From Arcobacter nitrofigilis DSM 7299 (GTDB lineage Bacteria > Campylobacterota > Campylobacteria > Campylobacterales > Arcobacteraceae): a stretch of DNA of 64,000 nucleotides. The notes beneath the pieces are model-generated. The model ran no database searches. It was not told where the DNA came from and was given only the letters and a program-made list of their open reading frames with translations. Within the stretch, counting starts at the first letter, position 1; each line of letters opens with the position of its first letter. The stretch is from NCBI RefSeq assembly GCF_000092245.1, contig NC_014166.1:3128236-3192235 (forward strand), in the 5' to 3' direction. The position numbers and the translations under genes are program-made. This document shows positions 54,964 through 63,871 of this stretch, piece after piece.

Positions 54964-55371
54964 ATGAAACTACTAATTCTTCTAGGATTAATTCTAAATC
55001 TAACTTATGCTTCTGTTGTTGATGATTATTTAAATAATCTAAAAATAGAAGTTCAAAAATCAAATCCAAACTTCAAAGGTTTTGATATAAAAAGAGGTGA
55101 AGAGATTTTCACATCAAAACACATGGGAAAAAAAGGTAAAGAGATATCATGTACTTCTTGCCATGGTATTGATTTAACAAAATCAGGTAAAAACTTTTTC
55201 ACAGGAAAAGTAATAGAACCACTATCTCCAATAGCCAATCCAAAAAGATTTACTGAAGTTAAAAATATAGAAAAATGGCTAAGAAGAAATTTCAATGATG
55301 TTTATAATAGAGTTGGCACAGCACAAGAAAAAGGTGATGTTGTAACTTATATATTGTCAAAGGATAAATAA
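54964..55371 (+). CDS. SHP-like monohaem cytochrome c (DUF1924)
   Basis: The 135-residue protein has a signal peptide (1-17) and one CxxCH (C63-C66-H67 in ISCTSCHGIDL), with GKVIEPLSPIANPKRFTEVK and a C-terminal KWLRRNFNDVYNR. This is the DUF1924/sphaeroides haem protein type, which binds small ligands such as O2 or NO at an unusual haem. It overlaps the diheme cytochrome gene by one base. The SHP-DHC-cytochrome b order matches known clusters in Proteobacteria. Confidence 0.8.
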   Translation: MKLLILLGLILNLTYASVVDDYLNNLKIEVQKSNPNFKGFDIKRGEEIFTSKHMGKKGKEISCTSCHGIDLTKSGKNFFTGKVIEPLSPIANPKRFTEVKNIEKWLRRNFNDVYNRVGTAQEKGDVVTYILSKDK

Positions 55372-55886
55372 TGAAAGCTTTAATAATATTGACTTTACTA
55401 AGTTCACTAATTTTTGCAGAAAATCATTATTCTAATGGAAAACCTGGAGTAAAACCTGTAGATAATAAAATCTATAAACTAGAGTGTAGTGCTTGTCACT
55501 TTGCATATCAACCAGGTCTTTTACCAGCAGCTTCTTGGAATAAGATGATGAATAATTTAGAAAATCACTTTGACACTGATGCCAGCCTTGCAAAAGATGA
55601 TTTTAAAATCATAAAAGAGTATTTAAATAAAAATAGTGCTGAAAAAGCTATGGATTATAGAAGAAGTAACAAAATTCTAAAAAGTATAAGAAGTGGTGAT
55701 GTTCCAGAATCTATTTCTAAAGTTCCATATATCATCAGAAAACACAATGAGTTACGACCTGCAATGTTATCTCAAAAAGAAGTAAAAGGATTATTTAACT
55801 GTGTAGCTTGTCATACCACAGCCCAAAGAGGAATATACAGTGAAAGAGATATAAAAATTCCAAATTATGGAAGATGGGATGATTAG
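55371..55886 (+). CDS. Diheme cytochrome c (DHC type)
   Basis: The 171-residue periplasmic protein has a signal peptide and two haem sites, C39-C42-H43 (LECSACHFAYQ) and the NCVACHTT motif near the C-terminus. It carries the family strip LLPAASWNKMMNNLENHFDTD. DHC proteins relay electrons between a membrane cytochrome b and SHP. A second, fused copy of the same domain is part of the next gene, and the two aligned copies reveal the frameshift there. Confidence 0.85.
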   Translation: MKALIILTLLSSLIFAENHYSNGKPGVKPVDNKIYKLECSACHFAYQPGLLPAASWNKMMNNLENHFDTDASLAKDDFKIIKEYLNKNSAEKAMDYRRSNKILKSIRSGDVPESISKVPYIIRKHNELRPAMLSQKEVKGLFNCVACHTTAQRGIYSERDIKIPNYGRWDD

Positions 55887-55894
55887 GAGATAAG

Positions 55895-57014
55895 ATGCAA
55901 AAAATATATATTTGGTCACTACCAACAAGAGTATTTCACTTTTTATTTGCTTTTTTTATTTTATTAGTATTTATTTCAAGTGAAGAAGATAGATGGTTAT
56001 CATACCATGCAATAATTGGATATGCAATATTTATACTTTTAATATTTAGATTAGCATGGGGAATCTTTGGTCCAAAACACTCAAAGTTCAAAGACTTTCC
56101 AATGGGCAAAAAAAACATAAAAGAGTTTTTAAATAATATCTTTGAAGATAAACAAAAATATGTAGGACACAACCCAATAGCTTCTTATGTCATGATAAGT
56201 ATGCTTGTTGTTTGTTTTTTTGCAGTTATAACTGGAGTTTTAGCATATGGAATACAAGAGGGTAAAGGAATATTTGCATATTTAAATAGCTCTTTTTTTG
56301 AAGATATGAAATTATTTAAACATATTCATGAATTTTTATCAACTCTATTTTTGGTACTTTTAGCTTCACATATACTAGGAGTAATAAGTGATAGAATACT
56401 TCATAAAAAACATGAAACACTAAACTCTATAGTTACAGGTTATAAAAAAAGTGAAAATGAGCAGGGAATAAAACTAACTATTTTTCAAAAATTTTTAGCT
56501 TTTATATTTTTAGCTATTCTTGTTTCTTTTTTCATATTTAATATTATAAAACCAAATAATGTTTTAATAGCTTCAACTTTTAAAGCAGTAGATTACAAAA
56601 AAGAAAACCCTCTTTTTGTAAGCGAGTGTGCATCGTGCCATACTCTGTATCCCTCCAAATTTATTGCCTGAGAAATCATGGAGAATATTGATGGGAGATT
56701 TAGAGAATCATTTTGGAGATGATGCAAGTTTAGATAAAAAAGATGAAAAAATTATTTTAGACTTTTTAGTGCAATATAGTGCTGAAAAATCTACAAAAAA
56801 AGCTAGTTTCAAAATTCTAAAGTCTATAGGAAATAAAGATATAATAGCCATAACTCAAACAACTTATTGGAAAAAGAAACATGAAGATATTCCAAAAAGT
56901 GTATTTTTAAATAAAGAAGTTAAAAGTAAAGCCAACTGTAAAGCTTGTCATAGTGATGTGGAGAAAGGATTAATTGAAAATGATAAAATTAAAAATATTA
57001 ACTCTTTTATGTAG
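55895..57014 (+). pseudogene. Cytochrome b561 fused to diheme cytochrome c, frameshifted
   Basis: The first frame encodes a cytochrome b561-type protein with four membrane helices (about 12-210; SLPTRVFHFLFAFFIL, HIHEFLSTLFLVLLASHILG), then CASCHTLYP (C245). It meets TGA at 56669. The DHC-like remainder, from PPNLLPEKSWRILMGDLENHF to 57014, is one frame on, with a second haem site KANCKACHSD. The neighbouring DHC protein shows the same LLPxxSW-x4-NLENHF layout without break, so one extra base in CCC at 56651-56653 best explains it. The intended product is about 372 residues. It may be a real mutation or a consensus error. Confidence 0.8.
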
Positions 57015-57393
57015 TATTATCTTCACTGCTAATCTTTTTGCAGACAAGTATGAACACCATGAAAAAAACGAAGAATACAAACACCATATTTATAAAAATT
57101 TAGATTACCTAAATCTTAGTGAAACTCAATTATCAAAGCTAAAAGAAATATTAAAAGAATATAAAAGAGAATCTAAAAGATTTTACAAATTTGAAAGAAA
57201 AAAAGAGAAAGAGTTAACTCAATTAATAGAAAAAAAAGATTTTGATGAAATAACTTATGGAAAAATATTAGATGAGATTAACCAAAAATCAAAAGAAATA
57301 GAGATAAAAAATTTAAAAAAGATTCATGACTTATTAGATACTACACAAAAAGAGAAATTTTCTCACTTTTTAAAGGAGTGGAGAATTGAATAG
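56980..57393 (+). CDS. CpxP/Spy-like periplasmic protein
   Basis: The product (137 residues from ATG 56980; a TTG at 56974 lies closer to the AAAGG site) has a signal peptide ending in FADK and a His/Lys/Glu-rich start. It is followed by helices with LNLSETQLSKLKEILKEYK and LLDTTQKEKFSHFLKEW. This is the LTxxQ pattern of CpxP/Spy-type envelope sensors and metal-binding chaperones. The gene lies between a cytochrome cluster and its two-component system and may act as the signal-dampening accessory of that kinase, as CpxP does for CpxA. Confidence 0.65.
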   Translation: MIKLKILTLLCSIIFTANLFADKYEHHEKNEEYKHHIYKNLDYLNLSETQLSKLKEILKEYKRESKRFYKFERKKEKELTQLIEKKDFDEITYGKILDEINQKSKEIEIKNLKKIHDLLDTTQKEKFSHFLKEWRIE

Positions 57394-58051
57394 AAAAGTA
57401 CTACTTATAGAAGATGATTTGCAAATGCAAAGTTTGATAAGTGATTATCTAAAAGATTATCACTTTGATTGTACATCATTTGCAAACCCAAAAGATGCCC
57501 TTGATGAATTTAGCAAAAATCAAGATTTTTCTATCGTAATATTAGATTTAATGTTGCCAACGATGGACGGTTTTGATTTGTTTAAAAAGTTAAAACAGAT
57601 AAAAGATATACCAATTATCATCTCATCTGCCAGAGGTGATATTGGAAATAAAATACATGGCTTTGAATTAGGGGTTGATGATTATTTAGCAAAACCTTAT
57701 GAACCAAGGGAATTAGTGCTTAGAATAGAGTATATTTTAAAAAAATACTCAACAAAAAAAATAGAAGTTGGTGCTTTTGAAATAAATAAAGAAAATAGAG
57801 AAGTAATAGTTGATAATTTTCCAGTTGAATTTACAAAAATAGAGTTTGAGATTTTTATTTTCTTAATAGAAAACCTAAATAAAATCTCTTCAAGAGAACA
57901 AATACTTCATGCCACGTCACTAGATCCAAATACAAAAAATAGAACAATAGATATGCACATTTCAAATATAAGATATAAAATCGGCGATGACTCTAAAAAC
58001 CCAAAATACATAAAATCTGTTTGGGGTGTTGGTTATAAGTTTGTGAGTTAA
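57386..58051 (+). CDS. OmpR-family response regulator of the cytochrome cluster
   Basis: The 221-residue protein starts with TTG inside the end of the CpxP-like gene, behind GGAG. It has a receiver domain (IEDD, phospho-acceptor Asp in VILDLMLPTMDG, Lys in LAKPYEP) and an OmpR-type winged helix (FTKIEFEIFIFLI, DMHISNIRYKIG, VWGVGYKF). The kinase gene begins one base after its stop. It is similar to CpxR and to Campylobacter-group regulators. Targets are likely the cytochromes upstream. Confidence 0.9.
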   Translation: MNRKVLLIEDDLQMQSLISDYLKDYHFDCTSFANPKDALDEFSKNQDFSIVILDLMLPTMDGFDLFKKLKQIKDIPIIISSARGDIGNKIHGFELGVDDYLAKPYEPRELVLRIEYILKKYSTKKIEVGAFEINKENREVIVDNFPVEFTKIEFEIFIFLIENLNKISSREQILHATSLDPNTKNRTIDMHISNIRYKIGDDSKNPKYIKSVWGVGYKFVS

Positions 58052-58052
58052 A

Positions 58053-59246
58053 ATGAGTATTACAAAAAAGATTTCTATTTTATTTATCATAAGCCTTATT
58101 CTTATGAGTATTATTGGATATTGGATAGATAGTATAAATTCCCAAAGAATAGATAGCCTAATAAAAGATAAATATTTAAAAATAGCAAATGAGATTTATC
58201 AAAATATAGATAATACAAGTTTAGTAAATCAAATAATTAAAGAATATAAACTAAAACCCATCACTAAAAATCAGACAAAAGAAGAAAAAATCTTATATAG
58301 TGAAGCTCACACTTTTGGCTCTATTTCTATATTTCATAAGGGTTTTGATGATGAACTTATTCTTCATATAAAATACCTTGAAGATGAATATATTCTAAAA
58401 ACTCAAGATGAAAAAAATCTAAATGAAAAATTTACTCTAAACATCTTGGTTTTTCTTGATGTTTTCGTTTTACTTCTTATATTTTTATATATTATAAAAC
58501 TACTCTCACCACTTAAAAAAATCACAAAAGAGATAGAGAGTTTTTCAAAGGGTGATTTAAGTGCAAGAATCAAAATCAAATCAAATGATGAAATTGGAAT
58601 ATTAGCAAATACTTTTAACAAAATGGCAAATAATTTAGAAGAGTTAATTAAAACAAGAGAAGCCTTACTTAGAGATATTGGACATGAACTTAGAACTCCA
58701 ATTGCTAAGGGTAAGTTTGCCATAGAAAAAATTGATGATTTTTCACAAAAAGAGCTTTTAAAAAAGATATTTTCTGACTTGGAAATTTTAACAAATGAGT
58801 TAATAGAACTTGAAAAACTAAATTCATCAAAACTTGATATTACAAGATTTAGTGCTGAAACTTTGATTTTAGAGGCATTAGATAAGTTATATATAAATGA
58901 TGAGAAAAAAATAAATTTAATCATAGAAGATGATTTTAAAATAGAAGGTGATTTAAATTATCTATGTATTACTTTAAAAAATCTAATTGACAATGCTCTT
59001 AAATATGCAACTTCATTCCCTATAATTATAAAAGCTAAAAATCAAACTATTTTAGTAGAAAACAAAGGTGAAAAACTATCAAAAGAGTTAGCTTATTACT
59101 TAAAACCTTTTACCCAAGAATTAGCTCAAAGAAATGGTTTTGGATTGGGACTTAGCATTGTTGATAAGATTTTAAATAGACACTTCTTAAAACTTGAGTA
59201 TGAATACAAAAATAAAAGCAATATTTTTAAAATCAACTTCAAATAG
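58053..59246 (+). CDS. Sensor histidine kinase, CpxA/ArsS-like
   Basis: The 397-residue kinase has two membrane helices (about 7-27 and 128-150) around a small periplasmic loop (about 28-127), a HAMP domain (about 151-205), and H211 in LLRDIGHELRTPIAKG. The ATPase part keeps LKNLIDNALKYA and FGLGLSIVDKIL. The G1 box is weak (VENKGEKLSKEL), as in ArsS-type kinases. It forms an operon with the CpxP-like gene and the regulator and closes the redox cluster. Confidence 0.85.
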   Translation: MSITKKISILFIISLILMSIIGYWIDSINSQRIDSLIKDKYLKIANEIYQNIDNTSLVNQIIKEYKLKPITKNQTKEEKILYSEAHTFGSISIFHKGFDDELILHIKYLEDEYILKTQDEKNLNEKFTLNILVFLDVFVLLLIFLYIIKLLSPLKKITKEIESFSKGDLSARIKIKSNDEIGILANTFNKMANNLEELIKTREALLRDIGHELRTPIAKGKFAIEKIDDFSQKELLKKIFSDLEILTNELIELEKLNSSKLDITRFSAETLILEALDKLYINDEKKINLIIEDDFKIEGDLNYLCITLKNLIDNALKYATSFPIIIKAKNQTILVENKGEKLSKELAYYLKPFTQELAQRNGFGLGLSIVDKILNRHFLKLEYEYKNKSNIFKINFK

Positions 59247-59255
59247 AAAATTTAG

Positions 59256-59261
59256 TATAAT
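59256..59261 (+). promoter_or_regulatory. -10 box of TRIC-type gene
   Basis: Perfect TATAAT, 34 bp before the ATG at 59295. Confidence 0.5.
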
Positions 59262-59294
59262 CCCTAAAAATAAAATGAAAGAGTTAGTAAATAA

Positions 59295-59900
59295 ATGACA
59301 GCCTTACAAATTGCAGATATCATCGGAATAATTTGTTTCACAGCAAGTGGATTTTTAATTGCTGTTCATTATAACTTAGATATTTTAGGAATAGTTATTT
59401 CTTCTTTTTTAACTGCCCTTGGTGGAGGAATGATTAGAGATACCATTGCAAATAAAACTCCATATATTTTTACAGATACACTTCCTGTAACACTTGTAAT
59501 TGGGACAGTTTTTTTATCTCTTGCTTTTAAACTTCATAAAATAGCAGATGTTGAAGGAAAAACAGCCTTTATAATATCTGATGCTATTGGTTTAGTCTCT
59601 TTTGCAATAACAGGCTCAATTATCGCTATTGAAAATGAGTTTAACTTTTTAGGGATTTTAATTTTAGCTTTTCTTACAGCTGTTGGAGGGGGAACAATCA
59701 GAGATATTCTAATAAATAGAGTACCATCAATACTTGTAAGTGAATTTTATGGAACAGTTGCAATAATAGTTGGATTAGGCATGTATATTTTACAGTTATT
59801 TGATGAAAGAAATATTTTTAATATTACTATACTTTTTGTTTTTGGTGTTCTTATAAGATTGATAGCTTATTATAAAAAATGGTCTTTGCCAAAGTTATAG
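59295..59900 (+). CDS. Trimeric intracellular cation channel-like protein (UPF0126/TRIC)
   Basis: The 201-residue protein has seven membrane helices in two repeated halves; each half carries the glycine motif (ALGGGMIRDTIANKTPYIF and AVGGGTIRDILINRVPSIL). This repeat is the mark of prokaryotic TRIC/UPF0126 channels, which pass potassium or other cations. It has its own promoter and overlaps the convergent diguanylate cyclase gene by 6 bp at its end. Confidence 0.85.
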   Translation: MTALQIADIIGIICFTASGFLIAVHYNLDILGIVISSFLTALGGGMIRDTIANKTPYIFTDTLPVTLVIGTVFLSLAFKLHKIADVEGKTAFIISDAIGLVSFAITGSIIAIENEFNFLGILILAFLTAVGGGTIRDILINRVPSILVSEFYGTVAIIVGLGMYILQLFDERNIFNITILFVFGVLIRLIAYYKKWSLPKL

Positions 59901-60821
59901 ATCTACTATAACTTTGTTTTTACCACTCTCTTTTGCATTATAAAGAGCCTTATCTGCTCTATTTATCGTCGATTCAATATCTTTGTCAATTTGTGCATCA
60001 AATTGTGCAACACCTAAACTAAGTGTAAAACTGAATTTTTCTTCTTTTACTTCTACAAAATAATCTTGCACATTTTGTCTAATATTTTCTGCAACACTTT
60101 GGGCAAAAGCTAAAGAAGTATTATATAAAAGAATCACAAACTCTTCTCCCCCAAATCTAGCTACAATATCACTTTTTCTACAATTATTTTCTAATATTCT
60201 TGAAAGTGAAACTATAACTTTGTCCCCAATTGAGTGGCCATAAGTATCATTTATATTTTTAAAATTATCAACATCTAAAATGATGATTGAGATATGATGG
60301 TTATTTCTAATGGAAAGACTTTGCATAGTATTAGCAGCCTCTGTAAAATATCTTCTGTTATATAGTTGTGTTAGAGGATCTTTACTTGAAAGTTCTTTTA
60401 ACTCTTCATTGAGCTTTTTTAATCGTTCAGATGTTTCATGAAGTTTTGTATGGTCATAAATATATAAACAAACCAATCTTTTCTCCAAGTCATAAGGTAC
60501 TAATGTAACATCTTGTCTCATATATTTAAAAACTTTTCCCATAATACTATTTGATTGAATTTTAATTAAATACTCATGGGGTTCTACACTAAAAAATGAG
60601 CTACTTTTTGTTATAAGTACAGATTTTACTTTTCTTATTAACTTCTTTTTATCTATATAAGAAAACTTTTCGCAAATATTATGATTAACTATTTCACTAG
60701 CTTTTACAGCTGTTTTTACTTCAAGCCATTTATTCCAAGCTTTTATATTTAGATTTTCATCTAAAATTATTATTCCATTATCAATGGTATTAAAAATGAT
60801 ATTGTTATTTAAAAATTCCAT
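59895..60821 (-). CDS. Diguanylate cyclase with PAS-like sensor
   Basis: The 308-residue cytoplasmic protein has a PAS-like domain (about 1-120; NGIIILDENLNIKAWNKW), a coiled linker and a full GGDEF domain (about 140-308) with SSKDPLTQLYNRR, DNFKNINDTYGH and the active-site loop RFGGEEF. No RxxD inhibition site is obvious. It makes cyclic di-GMP. It follows cheC with no gap and probably belongs to the cheY-cheC operon, linking chemotaxis to second-messenger output. Confidence 0.85.
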   Translation of the reverse strand: MEFLNNNIIFNTIDNGIIILDENLNIKAWNKWLEVKTAVKASEIVNHNICEKFSYIDKKKLIRKVKSVLITKSSSFFSVEPHEYLIKIQSNSIMGKVFKYMRQDVTLVPYDLEKRLVCLYIYDHTKLHETSERLKKLNEELKELSSKDPLTQLYNRRYFTEAANTMQSLSIRNNHHISIIILDVDNFKNINDTYGHSIGDKVIVSLSRILENNCRKSDIVARFGGEEFVILLYNTSLAFAQSVAENIRQNVQDYFVEVKEEKFSFTLSLGVAQFDAQIDKDIESTINRADKALYNAKESGKNKVIVDL

Positions 60822-61442
60822 TTAAATCTCATCCATTATTTTATCTAAGGCACTTTTCATAAATCCAATTGAATCATCTTTTAGCATCATCACTAATTCA
60901 CTATGTATATTTTGAACTTCAAATTCTATTAGAGTTGAGATTATTATTATATGATTATATTCCACATGATAATGTTCTTCTAGATTTTGTGCAGATTCTA
61001 CTATTCTTACATCAGGAGGAGAAAATAAAATATCAGTCTCAATTAATTCAGCTAATTTACTAGAAGTAGTTGAAGAAATAATATTTGTAATTTCTAATAC
61101 TACATCTTTTAATTCATCCTCATTAATATCTGATTCGTTTAAATCAAATTGTAAAGCTAAATTCTTTAATGAATTTTCATCAATCAAAAAAAGATTTTCT
61201 CCCGAAAGTTTTCCATCAATTAATTGGCTAACTAAATAACAAGCAGGATAATGTTCCACTTTTTCTTGTATATAGTCCTTAAAATCACTACTTGATAAAG
61301 TTACAATTTTAGGAATACTAAGTTTTGCAAATTTTCCAATAATATCAGCAATTGCTGCCGTTGCAGAGCCATAAGATATATTCATCAACTCTTGCAAACA
61401 ATCCTTTTGATCATCATTAAAACAGTTGCTATCGTTCATCAT
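60822..61442 (-). CDS. cheC: CheC-like CheY-P phosphatase
   Basis: The 206-residue protein carries two copies of the CheC/FliY active-site pattern E-x2-N-x22-P: ELMN near residue 17 with P at the right distance (before KIVTL), and EITN in the second half, with P before PDVRI. Both Glu and Asn are intact, so a two-site phosphatase is expected. It overlaps the upstream response regulator gene by 4 bp; that regulator may be its substrate. Confidence 0.8.
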   Translation of the reverse strand: MMNDSNCFNDDQKDCLQELMNISYGSATAAIADIIGKFAKLSIPKIVTLSSSDFKDYIQEKVEHYPACYLVSQLIDGKLSGENLFLIDENSLKNLALQFDLNESDINEDELKDVVLEITNIISSTTSSKLAELIETDILFSPPDVRIVESAQNLEEHYHVEYNHIIIISTLIEFEVQNIHSELVMMLKDDSIGFMKSALDKIMDEI

Positions 61443-61804
61443 AAAACCTTTAGTTTTAAAAGAATTTGTTTAAGGTTTTCTTCATTAATTGGTTTTTTGA
61501 TAAATCCCAAAGCACCATTTGCTTTTGCTTTTGCTTTTGAAGCTTCTTGGATATCTGCACTTACTACAATTATTTTTGCATTTTTATCAATTTTACATAT
61601 TTTTTCTACTGCATCAAAACCATTCATCTCAGGCATTGTTAAATCCATAAAAGTAATAGAAGGAAATACCTCTTCATACAGTTTTAAAGCTTCTAAGCCA
61701 TTAGTAGCTTCGAAAACTTCTATTTCTTCACCCACTAAATTTTTTAAATCTTTTATTAACATCTTTCTTGCCATTTTAGAATCATCACAAACTAAATATT
61801 TCAT
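61439..61804 (-). CDS. CheY-like single-domain response regulator
   Basis: The 121-residue protein is a receiver domain only: CDDSKMARKML, phospho-acceptor Asp in ITFMDLTMPEMNG, Ser/Thr in IIVVSADIQ, and Lys in FIKKPINE. It has no output domain, so it acts through protein contacts, such as the flagellar motor, CheC, or the diguanylate cyclase downstream. It starts with ATG behind TGGAGAAA. The -10 box lies at 61831. Confidence 0.85.
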   Translation of the reverse strand: MKYLVCDDSKMARKMLIKDLKNLVGEEIEVFEATNGLEALKLYEEVFPSITFMDLTMPEMNGFDAVEKICKIDKNAKIIVVSADIQEASKAKAKANGALGFIKKPINEENLKQILLKLKVL

Positions 61805-61830
61805 TATTTCTCCAAAACCATTATTGTTTT

Positions 61831-61836
61831 ATTATA
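61831..61836 (-). promoter_or_regulatory. -10 box of the cheY-cheC-cyclase operon
   Basis: Perfect TATAAT on the reverse strand, 26 bp before the ATG, followed by a GGAG ribosome site. Confidence 0.55.
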
Positions 61837-61859
61837 GGAAAATAACTATTAAATACTAC

Positions 61860-62435
61860 TCAACTTAACATTTTTTTAAATGCTTTTATAATAGTTTCTT
61901 TCTCTAAATTTTTTATTTTATTTTCCAAAGTTTCTATAGTCTCATCACTTGATAAAGAAACCTTTTCTTGAAGTATATATTTACCTTCATCATAATTTTC
62001 ATTTACTAAATGTATTGTACATCCTGATTGTTTATCTTTTTCTTTTATAACAGCCTCATGTACAAATTTCCCATACATACCTTTCCCACCAAATTTTGGT
62101 AATAAGGCAGGATGGGAATTTATGATTTTATTTGGGAAATTTTTTAAAAGGTTTTCTTCGATTTTTTTCATATATCCTGATAAAAATATATAATCAACTT
62201 TGAATTCAAGCATCAACTTTGTAATTTTTTCATCAAGGTTTTCATCTGGATATTTTTTTGCATTTACAACAAAATTTGGAACATGATTTTTTGATGCTTT
62301 TTCTAACACTTTTGCTTCTTGGTTATTAGAGATTACTAATACCACTTGCGCATCTAAAGTTTTGTTTTCACAAGCTTCTAAAAGTGTATCAAATCCACTT
62401 CCATTGTGTGAAGAGAGTATTCCAATTCGTTTCAT
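61860..62435 (-). CDS. purN: Phosphoribosylglycinamide formyltransferase
   Basis: The 191-residue protein matches PurN in length and motifs: ILSSHNGSGFDTLLEAC, VISNNQEAKVLEKA, FLSGYMKKIE, and the catalytic Asn/His/Asp in NSHPALLPKFGGKGMYG and NENYDEG. It adds a formyl group from 10-formyl-tetrahydrofolate to GAR in purine synthesis. GRS-type loops are slightly altered, with SSHNGSGFD in place of SGNGSN. It is transcribed alone, away from the origin. Confidence 0.9.
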   Translation of the reverse strand: MKRIGILSSHNGSGFDTLLEACENKTLDAQVVLVISNNQEAKVLEKASKNHVPNFVVNAKKYPDENLDEKITKLMLEFKVDYIFLSGYMKKIEENLLKNFPNKIINSHPALLPKFGGKGMYGKFVHEAVIKEKDKQSGCTIHLVNENYDEGKYILQEKVSLSSDETIETLENKIKNLEKETIIKAFKKMLS

Positions 62436-62494
62436 TTATTATCCTAGTAGTTCAAAATAAGGGCGAATTATAACAACTTTTGTTTAAACTAATC

Positions 62495-63376
62495 TCATGC
62501 TTTTTTTCTTTGGTTTATTAAGAATACTCCTAAAAATATAAACCCCGTAGCAATAATATCAATTAATTTAATATCTTCTCCCACAATAAATACAGCAATA
62601 ATAAGTGCAACAACTGGTGGAATATAAGTAATAGAAGAAGCCTTTAATGCCCCTAATTTTTCAATCATATAATAATAAATAATATAAGCTAGTCCCGTAC
62701 CTAATAATCCCAACCCAATAACCAATCCAAGTGCACTATGAGTATCTTGCCAAATATTATTTATACCATTAAAATCTGTAATAAATAATAAAATCAAAAC
62801 ACCAAAACCTAACTGATAAGTAGTTAATGCCTCAGCTTTTAATTTTAAAGGCATCACATATTTTTTAGCATAAATAAATGAAGCTCCCACACTAAGTGAT
62901 CCTAAAATCATAGAAAGCATCCCTTCCATACTAGAAGCCATAATGTTTTCATTAAATACATCACTTATTAAAACAACTCCTAAAAAACCTATAAAAACAC
63001 CTAAAAAAGCAAGCTTTGTGATTTTTTCTTCTTTTAAAAATATAGCTGCAAGTAAAAATGAAAAAAGAGGAATTGAACCACTTAAAGCTCCTGCAACTCC
63101 AGATAAAAGTAAAGCACACCCTTTTACAAATCCAAAATAATAAACAACAGTTGCAAGTAGAGACATAACAATAAAATGAAAACTATATTTTAAATCTTTT
63201 AGTTTCAAACTTTTCGTGTAAATTGCATATAAAAAAACAGGAATAAATCCAAATAAAACCCTGAAAAAAACAACTTGCATGGGAGAAATATAATCAGCCG
63301 CCATTTTCATATAAATAAAATTACTTCCCCAAATAATACCTAAAGCCCAAAATGCAATAATCGCCAAATTTTTCAT
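62495..63376 (-). CDS. EamA/DMT-family exporter
   Basis: The 293-residue protein has ten membrane helices in two EamA halves, with GIIWGSNFIYMKMAADYIS near the start and MIEKLGALKASSITYIPP and GEDIKLIDIIATGFIFLGVF in the second half. The family exports amino acids or other small metabolites. It lies 20 bp after ruvC on the same strand. Substrate is unknown. Confidence 0.8.
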   Translation of the reverse strand: MKNLAIIAFWALGIIWGSNFIYMKMAADYISPMQVVFFRVLFGFIPVFLYAIYTKSLKLKDLKYSFHFIVMSLLATVVYYFGFVKGCALLLSGVAGALSGSIPLFSFLLAAIFLKEEKITKLAFLGVFIGFLGVVLISDVFNENIMASSMEGMLSMILGSLSVGASFIYAKKYVMPLKLKAEALTTYQLGFGVLILLFITDFNGINNIWQDTHSALGLVIGLGLLGTGLAYIIYYYMIEKLGALKASSITYIPPVVALIIAVFIVGEDIKLIDIIATGFIFLGVFLINQRKKA

Positions 63377-63396
63377 CTAATTTCCAAAATATATTT

Positions 63397-63870
63397 TTAT
63401 TTTAATCGTTGAGCATGTGTTAATGCAATTGCAATTGCATCTGTAATATCAAGAGGTTTTATCTCTTTTTTTATACCCAATAATCTTTTTACCATAAACG
63501 CCACTTGTTCTTTTGCCGCTTTTCCATTTCCGGTAACTGCTTTTTTAACTTGTAAAGGAGTATATTCAGAAAAATTTCCAAATTTTTGTAGAACTTTTAG
63601 AGATATGGCACCTCTAAATTGAGCAAGTTTAATTACACTTTTTGGATTAAAAGCATAAAACATATCTTCTATGGCTACTTCATTTATCTCGTGATTTTCA
63701 AAAATCAGATCTAATCCTTCAACCATTTCCACTATTTGTTCTTGCAAAATTTTACTTTTTATTTTTATTAATCCAGCTTCACAAAGTCGTAAATTATTTC
63801 TTTCTTTTTCTATAACTGCATAACCACAATTTATAGTTCCTGGGTCAATTCCTAATATCTTTTTTTTCAA
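63397..63870 (-). CDS. ruvC: Crossover junction endodeoxyribonuclease RuvC
   Basis: The 157-residue protein has the RuvC fold and its acidic residues: [15 protein letters not shown] (Asp7), [16 protein letters not shown] (Glu), and [13 protein letters not shown] (two Asp), plus [14 protein letters not shown]. It resolves Holliday junctions with RuvAB. It is transcribed away from the DnaA-box cluster; a ruvC next to dnaA/oriC is consistent with the Arcobacter group as I recall it. Confidence 0.93.
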   Translation of the reverse strand: MKKKILGIDPGTINCGYAVIEKERNNLRLCEAGLIKIKSKILQEQIVEMVEGLDLIFENHEINEVAIEDMFYAFNPKSVIKLAQFRGAISLKVLQKFGNFSEYTPLQVKKAVTGNGKAAKEQVAFMVKRLLGIKKEIKPLDITDAIAIALTHAQRLK

Positions 63871-63871
63871 C

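Noticed and set aside
58403..58924. 173-codon reverse-strand ORF inside a kinase gene
   Set aside because: It is antisense to a well-supported kinase; the composition (Ser/Phe/Lys) is what a reversed AT-rich coding frame gives.
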